Made by a program: the position numbers and the translations under genes. Source: an uncultured Poribacteria bacterium (lineage in GTDB: Bacteria; Poribacteria; WGA-4E; WGA-3G). From it: 64,000 bases of DNA. Position 1 is the first letter of the stretch. The number at the start of each line of letters is the position of its first letter. This document shows positions 24,834-32,009 of the stretch, one piece after another. Below the pieces are notes generated by a model. That model worked only from the letters and a program-made list of their open reading frames with translations, was not told the origin of the DNA and searched no databases. The stretch is taken from NCBI GenBank assembly GCA_951812525.1, contig OX638316.1:1956630-2020629 (forward strand), in the 5' to 3' direction.

Positions 24834-25319
24834 CTAATACGGCACGCGCATACCGCGATAGAATTCAGGTTCCTTGTAATCTTTACGCAGGGGGTATCCC
24901 TCCCAGTCGTCGGGAAGTAAGATACGACGGAGGTCTGTGTGTCCTTCAAAGAAGATTCCGTAAAGATCATAAGCTTCGCGTTCGTGCCAATCCGCGGTTT
25001 TCCAGATGTGCGAGACACTTGGAAGGTGCGGATTCGTCTTCGGCATCATGGCTTTGAGGACTACGCTGTGCCGATGTCGCATGGCGTAGATATGATAGAC
25101 GACAGCAAATTCTTCGTCATTGGCATTCAGATCAACGCCACTGAGACACAGCAAAGAATCGAACGCCAATGAATCGGTTTCGGCGAGATATTGACACACA
25201 TCTGCGGTTGCTGAGGGGGTAATACGGATGCTCGGGTCACCTGCGAGTTCGGTGTCAAGACCGAGGATGGCTTCACCAAACTGCTTGGTTAGGACTTCAT
25301 AGATTTCTTCGGGTTTCAC
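24834..25319 (-). CDS. nuoC: NADH-quinone oxidoreductase subunit C
   Basis: A 161-residue peripheral-arm subunit of the 30-kDa family. The family signature is present as HLPSVSHIWKTADWHEREAYDLYGIFFEGHTDLRRILLPDDWEGYPLRKDY. Length fits a stand-alone NuoC. It has no cofactor of its own and packs against NuoD. It follows nuoB after a 60-base gap and precedes the long gap with the palindrome. Confidence 0.95.
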   Translation of the reverse strand: MKPEEIYEVLTKQFGEAILGLDTELAGDPSIRITPSATADVCQYLAETDSLAFDSLLCLSGVDLNANDEEFAVVYHIYAMRHRHSVVLKAMMPKTNPHLPSVSHIWKTADWHEREAYDLYGIFFEGHTDLRRILLPDDWEGYPLRKDYKEPEFYRGMRVPY

Positions 25320-25379
25320 GTAATTCCTACTCCGTGTTCGTGATTACAAATCGCTTCTACCGTCAGAGGCGTTGGTATT

Positions 25380-25979
25380 CTAAGCTGTATTTTCAGTGCT
25401 TTCTGGGTTGTCGCCTTCTGTCTCAATTTCGGCTTCAGTTCCCTCAAGTTCATACCACTCCGTTTTGGTGAAGAGTCTTTTCAAGAACGGAACATGTTCA
25501 CGTTTGGCGACGGTTTGGGATCTAATCTTCTCTTGTAGTTTCAGCAACCCTTCAATGAGTGCTTCTGGACGTGGCGGACATCCCGGTACATAGACATCAA
25601 CAGGTATAATGCGATCGACGCCTTTGAGGACGTGATATCCGTGTTGCCAATAGGGACCCCCACTCGTTGCGCAGCTGCCCATGGAAATGACGTATTTAGG
25701 TTCTGGCATCTGTTCATAAAGTCGCCGGATCCGTGTTGCCATTTTGAGCGTCACTGTACCAGAGATAACCATCAGATCGGATTGGCGCGGGGTCGCCCGC
25801 GGGACACCGGCACCGAAACGATCCAAGTCGTAGTTGGAAGCGGCTGTCGCCATAAATTCAATAGCGCAACAAGCGAGTCCAAACGTCATGGGCCAGAGTG
25901 CCGAGGAACGCGCCCAGTTGGCGACGGCATCAATTGAGGTAACAATAATATTTTTATCTAATTTCTCATCAATTATCAT
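25380..25979 (-). CDS. nuoB: NADH-quinone oxidoreductase subunit B
   Basis: A 199-residue subunit with the N2 cluster ligands: GLACCAIEF (two adjacent Cys), [10 protein letters not shown] and VPGCPPRPE. The ATG at 25979 ([10 protein letters not shown]) is chosen; the frame stays open further upstream, but that region is nuoA coding sequence. The start overlaps the last 11 bases of nuoA, consistent with coupling. The C-terminus carries an acidic tail ([14 protein letters not shown]) longer than usual. NuoB passes electrons to quinone. Confidence 0.95.
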   Translation of the reverse strand: MIIDEKLDKNIIVTSIDAVANWARSSALWPMTFGLACCAIEFMATAASNYDLDRFGAGVPRATPRQSDLMVISGTVTLKMATRIRRLYEQMPEPKYVISMGSCATSGGPYWQHGYHVLKGVDRIIPVDVYVPGCPPRPEALIEGLLKLQEKIRSQTVAKREHVPFLKRLFTKTEWYELEGTEAEIETEGDNPESTENTA

Positions 25980-26379
25980 AACTTTCTTCCCTCCGGAGCG
26001 ATTGGACCTCCAGCTGCGTGGAACGGATCCACTCCAGATCGCCTTTTGCCCAGACGTAGGCAAGCCCGACTAAAAGGATAACGATGAAGACGAGCATCTC
26101 CAAGAACGCAAAGAGCCCAAAGTCTCGGAAAACGACTGCCCACGGGAAAAGGAACACGGTTTCCACGTCAAAGATGAGAAAGATAAGCGCGATAACGTAA
26201 AAACGGGTGTTAAACTTAATCCGCGTGTCGCCGATCGGATCTTCACCGCATTCATAGGGGATATACTTTTCGCCTGAGAATACCTTGGTATGCAGGAGAC
26301 GAGAGACTGTCAGATTTAGGACAACAAATAGACTGCCGACAATCAAGAAGATTAGCACATTTGCAAAGTTAAAAAGCAT
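25969..26379 (-). CDS. nuoA: NADH-quinone oxidoreductase subunit A
   Basis: A 136-residue subunit with three transmembrane helices. The conserved motifs are [45 protein letters not shown], including the quinone-loop Cys and the acidic residues of helix 2. It is the first gene of the operon, about 60 bases downstream of the predicted start site, and overlaps nuoB by 11 bases. Confidence 0.96.
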   Translation of the reverse strand: MLFNFANVLIFLIVGSLFVVLNLTVSRLLHTKVFSGEKYIPYECGEDPIGDTRIKFNTRFYVIALIFLIFDVETVFLFPWAVVFRDFGLFAFLEMLVFIVILLVGLAYVWAKGDLEWIRSTQLEVQSLRREESYDN

Positions 26380-26445
26380 TCTGGATTATCCTTGAGAACC
26401 GCTATGTCGCGAAAACTTTTGTGGATGGACGATTTCATTGTTAAA

Positions 26446-26474
26446 ATTATATCTCATTTTGCCCTAATTTGCAA
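26446..26474 (-). promoter_or_regulatory. Sigma70-type promoter of the nuo operon
   Basis: On the minus strand TTGCAA (26474-26469) is separated by 17 bases from a perfect TATAAT (26451-26446). The predicted start is near 26439, 60 bases before nuoA. The same -35/-10 pair precedes argG (47724-47752). Confidence 0.75.
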
Positions 26475-26550
26475 GTAAAATTTTTTGACCGACGCACGAA
26501 CATTATGTTCACATCTATTTTTCGTGAGAATACCTCTTCGAGATATAGAT

Positions 26551-27537
26551 TTAGTCCCGATTCTTAATTTTACTCCATGTTGTTATAAACGCGGATGCCG
26601 AAGGTTCAACAGGTACAACTGCCGCCGGATCAAACCAGATTGCTTCTGTGCTGGGCAGTTTATCCGTAAATTGTTGGATACGCCGATCTTGCAAACTGAC
26701 TTTGAAGAGATGTGCGGTGTTTACCATTACCTTCCCATAAATAAGTTCATCCCCAGACGGTGACCACGTTATGGATAAGATTCTTGATGTGCTTGGCGGC
26801 ACAGCCTCTTCAAGTCCAGTTCCGTCTCGGTTGATAACATAAATACCTATGCCCGACTTCTCCGGTGACCAAGTGAAAGCGATCTGCTCACCGTCAGGCG
26901 ACCAAGTAGGACGTTCCATCCACGGGTTCTTATCCAAAGACAGTTGTCTTTGGGTGTACGCCTCAATGTTCAGAATATAAATTTCTCGGCGACCTTGAGA
27001 TGCCACGACAAAGGCTATCTCTGTTCCATCAGGTGACCAATCAGGCTGTCCACCGTTATGACCTACCTGAACGATGGGTGTACCCGATTGTCCAGTTGTC
27101 GGTGCGATATAGAGACTTCGACCCACAAGTGGTGACGAAGCGATATAGGCAATCGATTTGCCGTCCGGTGACCAAGTCGGTTCTCTTCTATATCTCCGTT
27201 CAGTGAACATCGGTTTCGCATCCGTTCCATCGGCGTTCATGATATAGATGTCATGAACACCATGGGTATCATGAGCAGTAAGGCGATTGGAACAGAAAAG
27301 GATTCGCGCGCCCGTCGGTTCCCAAGCGATTTGGTTGATACCACGCGTCCGGCTAATGAGGTTGACTAAATCGCTCCCATCTGGATTTGTCATATAGATG
27401 TCAGACTGGTAGCGTCCCATTGGGTTTATACCACTTGATACAAAAGCGATCTTTGCCATTGTGGGTGCTTGGGCAAGAATCGAAGTACATAACAACACAC
27501 CGAGGCTGCATAGTAAAAAGAAACGAATTGTCCGCAT
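26551..27537 (-). CDS. TolB-like beta-propeller protein (secreted)
   Basis: A 328-residue protein with a signal peptide (FFLLCSLGVLLCTSILAQA). At least six WD40-like/PD40 repeats carry the signature TWSPDGxxIAF, alternating with DIYIMNADGT or EIYILN blades. This is the TolB-type propeller found in many secreted or periplasmic proteins. TolB itself has an additional N-terminal domain that is absent here, so this is not TolB proper. A truncated relative lies immediately upstream (27563-27790), suggesting a duplication. The role is unknown. Confidence 0.85.
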   Translation of the reverse strand: MRTIRFFLLCSLGVLLCTSILAQAPTMAKIAFVSSGINPMGRYQSDIYMTNPDGSDLVNLISRTRGINQIAWEPTGARILFCSNRLTAHDTHGVHDIYIMNADGTDAKPMFTERRYRREPTWSPDGKSIAYIASSPLVGRSLYIAPTTGQSGTPIVQVGHNGGQPDWSPDGTEIAFVVASQGRREIYILNIEAYTQRQLSLDKNPWMERPTWSPDGEQIAFTWSPEKSGIGIYVINRDGTGLEEAVPPSTSRILSITWSPSGDELIYGKVMVNTAHLFKVSLQDRRIQQFTDKLPSTEAIWFDPAAVVPVEPSASAFITTWSKIKNRD

Positions 27538-27562
27538 CAGAACACCTCCGAAGCTTAGAAAC

Positions 27563-27790
27563 TCAATCGGTTGTTTTCATTGTGGGATCAAAATCGTCTC
27601 CCGGATGGTTGGTTAATCGCACCTCTTCACTCCCGTCGGTATTCATCATATAGATCTCGGCGTTGCCGGCACGAGTGGCGGTAAACACGATTTTAGCACG
27701 CATGGGTGGTTCTGCTCGGACACTGAAAAGGTTTGAAAATACCAGTATCAGACTGAGGCTGAAGAAAAAGGTAAGTCTCATATTTTTCAT
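27563..27790 (-). pseudogene. Truncated TolB-like propeller remnant (75 aa)
   Basis: The ORF encodes a signal peptide (LTFFFSLSLILVFSNLFSVRA) followed by a single propeller strand set: KIVFTATRAGNAEIYMMNTDGSEEVRLTNHPGDDFDPT. It then stops after MKTTD, exactly where a further 'WSPDGxxIAF' strand would normally follow. It looks like the 5' end of a TolB-like gene whose remainder was deleted. A secreted single-blade peptide is possible but less likely. It lies 25 bases upstream of the full-length relative on the same strand. The ATG at 27790 is chosen over an earlier one because the signal peptide then begins normally. Confidence 0.6.
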
Positions 27791-27817
27791 GGTCAGTTCT
27801 CTGAAGAGGTGCATTGC

Positions 27818-28555
27818 CTACTCTATTGTTAGCATAAGCGCGTTGGATGTGATTGATGCCTCGCCAAGCAACGATTTGACGGGGAGATAGAGATACTTGT
27901 GTTTCTTTTCAAGGGACTCAATCTGTTGCTGCAGATCGTTAACTGCAGAACGCTTATCCGCAGCAGAGACATGCGCGTCTGCTACCTTCTTAATCCGTTT
28001 GATTTCTTCTTCCAATTCTATAATCTCTGGATGTCGCTTTTTCAAAGAATCGCGATAAATCGGTACGGTTATTGTAAGTGTGACTGCGTAGCTACCCTTC
28101 TGAAGTTCATAATATTTCCGCAAATTTTCCAGTGAAATCTCATGGGTACTCTCAGCTTTCAATTCGAGTCCTTGGATACACTGAACGGATTTACCATTTC
28201 TTTCAATAAAAATATCTTCGGAAATTGGGACTCTAATCGGACGTTCTGGCTCAGTAATATTGCCGTCAGTATCCTTAACCTTTAATCGTTTAAACGCACC
28301 GGGTGTTGCAACGTTGACAGACGGAACAAGAAGATTAAACTGTCCGTTCTGAATGCTGAGGTTAAGTTTTATACTATCTCCAACTGTGTAGACCGTCTTC
28401 GGGGTTGAAAGAGAAAGTACTATCTCAGAGGTGGCAGTAACCGCATCGGTTGGTGAAGATTGTATTTTCAAACCGCCAACGCATCCTGTCATACAAAATA
28501 TCAAAAGTATATTCAAAAGTATATAAGGTAAGGTAAGGTTTTTAAATGCTTTCAT
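27818..28555 (-). CDS. Hypothetical lipoprotein, paralogue 1
   Basis: A 245-residue lipoprotein (signal ILLNILLIFCMTGC, lipobox Cys at about residue 25). The mature protein begins with a linker. A beta-rich domain follows: LSLSTPKTVYTVGDSIKLNLSIQNGQFNLLVPSVNVATPGAF, then a KGSYAVTLTITVPIYRDS strand. Near the C-terminus is a charged helical segment (about residues 170-220, coiled-coil-like), ending in ITSNALMLTIE. It is a clear paralogue of the adjacent gene at 28567-29352. The N-terminal part resembles 'intracellular proteinase inhibitor'-type immunoglobulin-like folds only loosely. Function unknown. Confidence 0.75.
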   Translation of the reverse strand: MKAFKNLTLPYILLNILLIFCMTGCVGGLKIQSSPTDAVTATSEIVLSLSTPKTVYTVGDSIKLNLSIQNGQFNLLVPSVNVATPGAFKRLKVKDTDGNITEPERPIRVPISEDIFIERNGKSVQCIQGLELKAESTHEISLENLRKYYELQKGSYAVTLTITVPIYRDSLKKRHPEIIELEEEIKRIKKVADAHVSAADKRSAVNDLQQQIESLEKKHKYLYLPVKSLLGEASITSNALMLTIE

Positions 28556-28566
28556 GGGAAGAGTTT

Positions 28567-29352
28567 CTATTCTATTGTTAGTGTAATCTCATTGGATACA
28601 AGCGGTGCCTTCCCACGTCGCGATTTGACAGGTAAATAGATGTCCAGTTTTTCATCCTTGTTTCTCTCTTGAATGAATTTAATCTGTTCCAGATAGTAGT
28701 TCATTGCGTCCTGCTTTGCAGCGGCTTGAAGATTCGGGTCCTTCTGAAGCCGTGCCAAATCTCGTCTTAACTCCATTATTTCGGGGTGTTCCTCGGTTAT
28801 AGATTCCCGATATACTTCTAAGTCTATAGCAAGTGTTACGGTATAAGTGCCGGGTTGTAACTGATAGTATCTCTGTATGTCTTTCAGCGTCAACTCCTGA
28901 TTCGCGGATGCTTTGAAGTCGAACCCGTGAATACTACGGACCGATTTTCCGTCGCGCATTACATATTTTTGTGGGTTCTCTTGTGTAATCGCCCGCTTCG
29001 ATTCAACGATTTGCCCGTTCGCCCCCTTTACTGTTACTTGTGTGAAGGCACCCTTTGTGGCAACACTGAAAAAAGGGACAAGGAGATCAAATTTACCATT
29101 CTGAATGTTGAGTTGAAGCGGGATCTCTTCCTTCGCCGTGTAATTTGTTTTAGGGGTCGAAAGTAGGAGTTCTGCGAGCGGGACGGATGATTTTTCTGTC
29201 TCTGTAGCGGTGGCTGTCTCATCGGTTTTCGTGATTTCTGCTTGCATCGTCTGCAGGCTGTTGACGCATCCGGCAAGGGTCGCAACGAGTAAGAAAAGAT
29301 AAAGAGGAATCAATTTTGGTGCAACTCTCAAGTTACTATTGCGAAGTATCAT
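28567..29352 (-). CDS. Hypothetical lipoprotein, paralogue 2
   Basis: A 261-residue lipoprotein (signal LYLFLLVATLAGC) collinear with its downstream neighbour. It shares LSTPKTNYTAKEEIPLQLNIQNGKFDLLVP, VATKGAF, the GKSVRSIHGFDFKA block, a PGTYTVTLAIDLEVYRES strand, a charged helix, and the SNEITLTIE end. The two genes are 11 bases apart and arose by tandem duplication. Paralogue 2 has a longer Thr/Glu-rich linker after the lipid anchor. The function is unknown. An outer-membrane-tethered extracytoplasmic domain is inferred. Confidence 0.75.
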   Translation of the reverse strand: MILRNSNLRVAPKLIPLYLFLLVATLAGCVNSLQTMQAEITKTDETATATETEKSSVPLAELLLSTPKTNYTAKEEIPLQLNIQNGKFDLLVPFFSVATKGAFTQVTVKGANGQIVESKRAITQENPQKYVMRDGKSVRSIHGFDFKASANQELTLKDIQRYYQLQPGTYTVTLAIDLEVYRESITEEHPEIMELRRDLARLQKDPNLQAAAKQDAMNYYLEQIKFIQERNKDEKLDIYLPVKSRRGKAPLVSNEITLTIE

Positions 29353-29380
29353 TTTTTACTCCTGATATTTATTTTATTTT

Positions 29381-30460
29381 TTAAAGTGTGATACCTAGTC
29401 CTGGTCGGTCAGGTACTTCGATGAATCCGTCGGTGATCTTCTCTGGTGGTGACACGAGGGAGGCACGCCAATCTACCTCTCCCCAAGCGTATTCAAGGAT
29501 TGCAAAATTCGGCACACTCGCCATGCATTGCACGCTCGCAGCCGTTGCAACGGGACCGCTCGGATTGTGAGGTGTTACCATAACATTACGTGCGGCGGCA
29601 AGCGTAGCGATCTTTTTTAACCCTGTAATTCCACCGACATGTTTGACGTCAGGTAAGATGTAATCAACTTCTGTTTGTCTGAGCAATCTATCAAAGTCTG
29701 TGAGGGTTCGTAAGCGTTCACCGGTTGCAATTGGGATACCGATAGAGCGGCTCATGTGAGCAAACGCATCAAGATTATCCAGTGAAACTGCGTCTTCAAT
29801 CCAGAAGAGGTGCAAGTCCTCGAGTTCTTTTGCGACTTGGATAAGGATACCGGGGTTAAAACGACTGTGGCAGTCTACCATCAAATCGATGTCTCCGCCG
29901 ATCGCTGCACGAATTGTTCGGATGCGATCGATGCCTAAACAGATAGCGGCGGTGAGACTCCCTCTCGATATGTTTGCCGTTGAGACATCATCAAAGGGGG
30001 CACATTTTATAGCGGTAAACCCTTCGGCAACAGCGCGCTCGGCGTTGCTGGCGAATCCGGACGGACTGCGATCAACTGTGGCGCGGTTGATATTCGCATA
30101 GAGGCGGATCTTTTCTCGACATTTGCCACCTAAGAGTTGATAGCTTGGCGTGTCTAACGCCTTGCCTATCAGGTCGCACATCGCCTGTTCAATCCCACTG
30201 AGGGCAGTGTGATAGGTGTGGCTTTCAGTATCACGATAGAAACGCTGCCGAAATGTCTCTAGTTGAAACGGATTCCATCCGACAAGTTCGGGTTTGAGTG
30301 TATCAATGATGTGTCGAATACTGGTGTCATCTCTGCCGTGTGAAGCCTCTCCTACACCCACTGTGCCGTCATCGGCATACACCTTAACGAAGAGCCAATT
30401 GCCCCGATGATTTACCTCAACGACTTCGGTTGTTATGGTTTTGATTTTTAGTGTGGACAT
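29381..30460 (-). CDS. Enolase-superfamily sugar-acid dehydratase-like enzyme
   Basis: A 359-residue member of the mandelate racemase subgroup. It shows TAIKCAPFD (Lys152; the second Lys of a KxK motif is Ala), MVDCHSRF (Asp196 and His198), WIEDAV (Glu222), ATGERL (Glu248) and TPHNPSGP (His298). The DxH-E-E-H order resembles acid-sugar dehydratases such as galactonate/gluconate-type enzymes, but the substrate is not assigned. It shares an apparent operon with the upstream ThuA-domain gene (53-base gap containing a hairpin). A role in carbohydrate breakdown is inferred. Confidence 0.83.
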   Translation of the reverse strand: MSTLKIKTITTEVVEVNHRGNWLFVKVYADDGTVGVGEASHGRDDTSIRHIIDTLKPELVGWNPFQLETFRQRFYRDTESHTYHTALSGIEQAMCDLIGKALDTPSYQLLGGKCREKIRLYANINRATVDRSPSGFASNAERAVAEGFTAIKCAPFDDVSTANISRGSLTAAICLGIDRIRTIRAAIGGDIDLMVDCHSRFNPGILIQVAKELEDLHLFWIEDAVSLDNLDAFAHMSRSIGIPIATGERLRTLTDFDRLLRQTEVDYILPDVKHVGGITGLKKIATLAAARNVMVTPHNPSGPVATAASVQCMASVPNFAILEYAWGEVDWRASLVSPPEKITDGFIEVPDRPGLGITL

Positions 30461-30481
30461 TTATGTTTCAAGCAGTAGTAT

Positions 30482-30503
30482 GGCGAGGCAGTTGTGCCTC
30501 GCC
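30482..30503. repeat. Intergenic hairpin GGCGAGGCA/TGCCTCGCC
   Basis: Perfect 9-base arms with a 4-base loop lie between the ThuA and enolase-superfamily genes. It is similar in design to the hairpins at 12130-12151 and 55958-55981. No T-run follows on either strand, so it is more likely a repeat than a terminator. Confidence 0.6.
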
Positions 30504-30513
30504 GTGCATAGTC

Positions 30514-31161
30514 CTATGATGCCGCAGCCCATTTTACCCCTTGGGTGAGGAATTTTTGCATGCCTGCGCGTTCAAATGTCCCCGGTCCGTGTCCTAAAGT
30601 GGTGTAAAAGACCCGTCCGGAACCGTAAGATCTTACCCACGCCATGGGGTGCGCTTTGCCGTACCATTCAGCGGATGCCAAGACATGAATGTGCGGATCG
30701 TGTGCAGAGATATAGATTTCATCTTCTACATCGAAGTCTTCAATGCCTTGGGTTGTAGGATGCTCGTTATCCTCAATATGGACAGTAAAGGTAGAACCAG
30801 GGGGATGCCAATTAGAAGCACCACCGATGAGATCCATTGCCTGACCGCTGATCCACCAGGCAGTCCCGTGAATTCCGACTAACCCTTTACCCTCGCTGAC
30901 AAATTGGAACAGACCTTCTTCTTCGGCTGGAGCTAAATCGGAGACACGTGCAACGGATCCGTCTTCCTTACGTTCAGTACGGGTAAAGCCGGTGCCAAAG
31001 ACGCACGCATCGTAGGTATTCAAGTCAGAAGATGCTAAAACCCCTTTATCGTCGGTTAGTGTTGCTGTAATACCAGCATCTTCGGAGAGGAAATCGTGAA
31101 TAACGCTGGCACTCGCATCAAAGCGGTGATTTTCACCTGATAGCACGAGAATTTTCGACAT
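30514..31161 (-). CDS. ThuA-like domain protein
   Basis: A 215-residue protein built from the ThuA fold, a class I glutamine-amidotransferase-like domain. It starts SKILVLSGENHRFD. It contains GLVGIHGTAWWISG, SNWHPPGSTFTVHI, EDEIYISAHDP and YTTLGHGPGTFER, all recurring in ThuA-like proteins linked to trehalose or other sugar use. The ATG at 31161 (GGAGGC upstream) is preferred over a longer reading. It is the first gene of the ThuA/enolase-superfamily operon, with a consensus promoter upstream. The biochemical activity of the family is not established. Confidence 0.85.
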   Translation of the reverse strand: MSKILVLSGENHRFDASASVIHDFLSEDAGITATLTDDKGVLASSDLNTYDACVFGTGFTRTERKEDGSVARVSDLAPAEEEGLFQFVSEGKGLVGIHGTAWWISGQAMDLIGGASNWHPPGSTFTVHIEDNEHPTTQGIEDFDVEDEIYISAHDPHIHVLASAEWYGKAHPMAWVRSYGSGRVFYTTLGHGPGTFERAGMQKFLTQGVKWAAAS

Positions 31162-31170
31162 AAGAGCCTC

Positions 31171-31211
31171 CAATGTAAAGCAAAGAAAATTGTGCTTCAA
31201 TGGCACAATTT
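31171..31211. repeat. Dispersed hairpin repeat, copy 2
   Basis: The leader AATGTAAAGCAAAGA is identical to copy 1 at 9252, followed by AAATTGTGCT and a GCACAATTT arm. It lies just upstream of the ThuA ATG, so it is transcribed in that gene's leader. Confidence 0.7.
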
Positions 31212-31277
31212 AGAAACGGCACTGAATCCGCCGCTTATGGTGAAAAATTGAACATGAGAACTCTACTTTGCTGACAT

Positions 31278-31306
31278 AGTGTAACGCAAAATCAAAATTG
31301 TGTCAA
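31278..31306 (-). promoter_or_regulatory. Sigma70-type promoter for the ThuA operon
   Basis: On the minus strand, a perfect TTGACA (31306-31301), 17 bases, then TACACT (31283-31278). It lies back to back with the promoter at 31336-31364. Confidence 0.7.
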
Positions 31307-31335
31307 ACCAATTCTCTGCGAGAAAAAAGATTTTT

Positions 31336-31364
31336 TTGACAATATTGTTGCATCGTGGTACAAT
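31336..31364 (+). promoter_or_regulatory. Sigma70-type promoter for the purF-purM operon
   Basis: TTGACA (31336-31341), a 17-base spacer, then TACAAT (31359-31364). The start would lie near 31371, 26 bases before the ATG at 31397. It is the best consensus promoter in the window. Confidence 0.8.
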
Positions 31365-31396
31365 AGACTTAAATTTAAATAAAGAGTCCGGAGTGT

Positions 31397-31939
31397 ATGA
31401 AAAAAAGTAGTGTCACACTAACCCTTGGGCAAATTGCTGCGGGAGGCATCGTCGGGCTGGTAGGCAGTTGGATCTGCCTGTTGGTATTTGACTATTTCAT
31501 TTGGCAGGTGCTTCTCGGGGATCGGATCTATCACGGTTTCTGGGTGGGTTTACTGCTCCTCATTTCGTTGGGTGTCTCTTATGGAGTCGTGGTTGTAGGT
31601 GCTAGTGAAGGTATCCGCTTTGTGAGTCGGAAATTCGGTGCCGATATTCCCCTAAGACCGCTTTGCTCAGGGGCATTTTTGGGTCCGCCTGCTGTTGTCG
31701 GTTTGCTTGCCCTACTTAACGTTCCGTGGGAAATATTTGGTAGACCGAACCTTATTCTGGCGTTGCTTCTGCCGGTGCTTAAAACGCTTGCATTCGTTGT
31801 TTCGTTGCCGATGCGCGGGTGGGTATCCGTCAATTTGCCAGTCGAGGTTTGGTATATTCTTTCTATTCCTATCGGTGCGATATTGGGGTACAGATTCGCA
31901 GCAGTAGAAGATACCGAAGTAAGTGCAGAACACGGATAG
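31397..31939 (+). CDS. Hypothetical integral membrane protein (180 aa)
   Basis: A 180-residue protein with about four or five hydrophobic segments: residues ~10-32 (a Gly-rich IAAGGIVGLVGSWICLLVFDYF), ~48-68, ~96-110, ~115-135, and a last helix near 152-168. No family was recognised. It has GGAG six bases before the ATG and is the first gene of a plus-strand operon continuing into purF. Whether it acts in purine synthesis is not suggested by the sequence. Confidence 0.7.
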   Translation: MKKSSVTLTLGQIAAGGIVGLVGSWICLLVFDYFIWQVLLGDRIYHGFWVGLLLLISLGVSYGVVVVGASEGIRFVSRKFGADIPLRPLCSGAFLGPPAVVGLLALLNVPWEIFGRPNLILALLLPVLKTLAFVVSLPMRGWVSVNLPVEVWYILSIPIGAILGYRFAAVEDTEVSAEHG

Positions 31940-31957
31940 ATTTGGAAAGGCCATTTT

Positions 31958-32008
31958 ATGAACGATTGGGAAAATCTAAAAGCGTATGCTGGAGGTTTCA
32001 CCCGTTAA
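31958..32008 (+). CDS. 16-residue leader ORF coupled to purF
   Basis: ATG at 31958, preceded by GGAAAGG, encodes MNDWENLKAYAGGFTR and ends at TAA (32006-32008), one base before the purF ATG (TAAAATG). The arrangement suggests translational coupling or a leader peptide. purF's own GGAGG lies inside it, 14 bases from the ATG. It is too short for homology judgement. Confidence 0.45.
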   Translation: MNDWENLKAYAGGFTR

Positions 32009-32009
32009 A

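Noticed and set aside
25980-26063. N-terminal extension of NuoB
   Set aside because: The extra residues are read from nuoA coding sequence in another frame; MIIDEKLD at 25979 fits the NuoB family.
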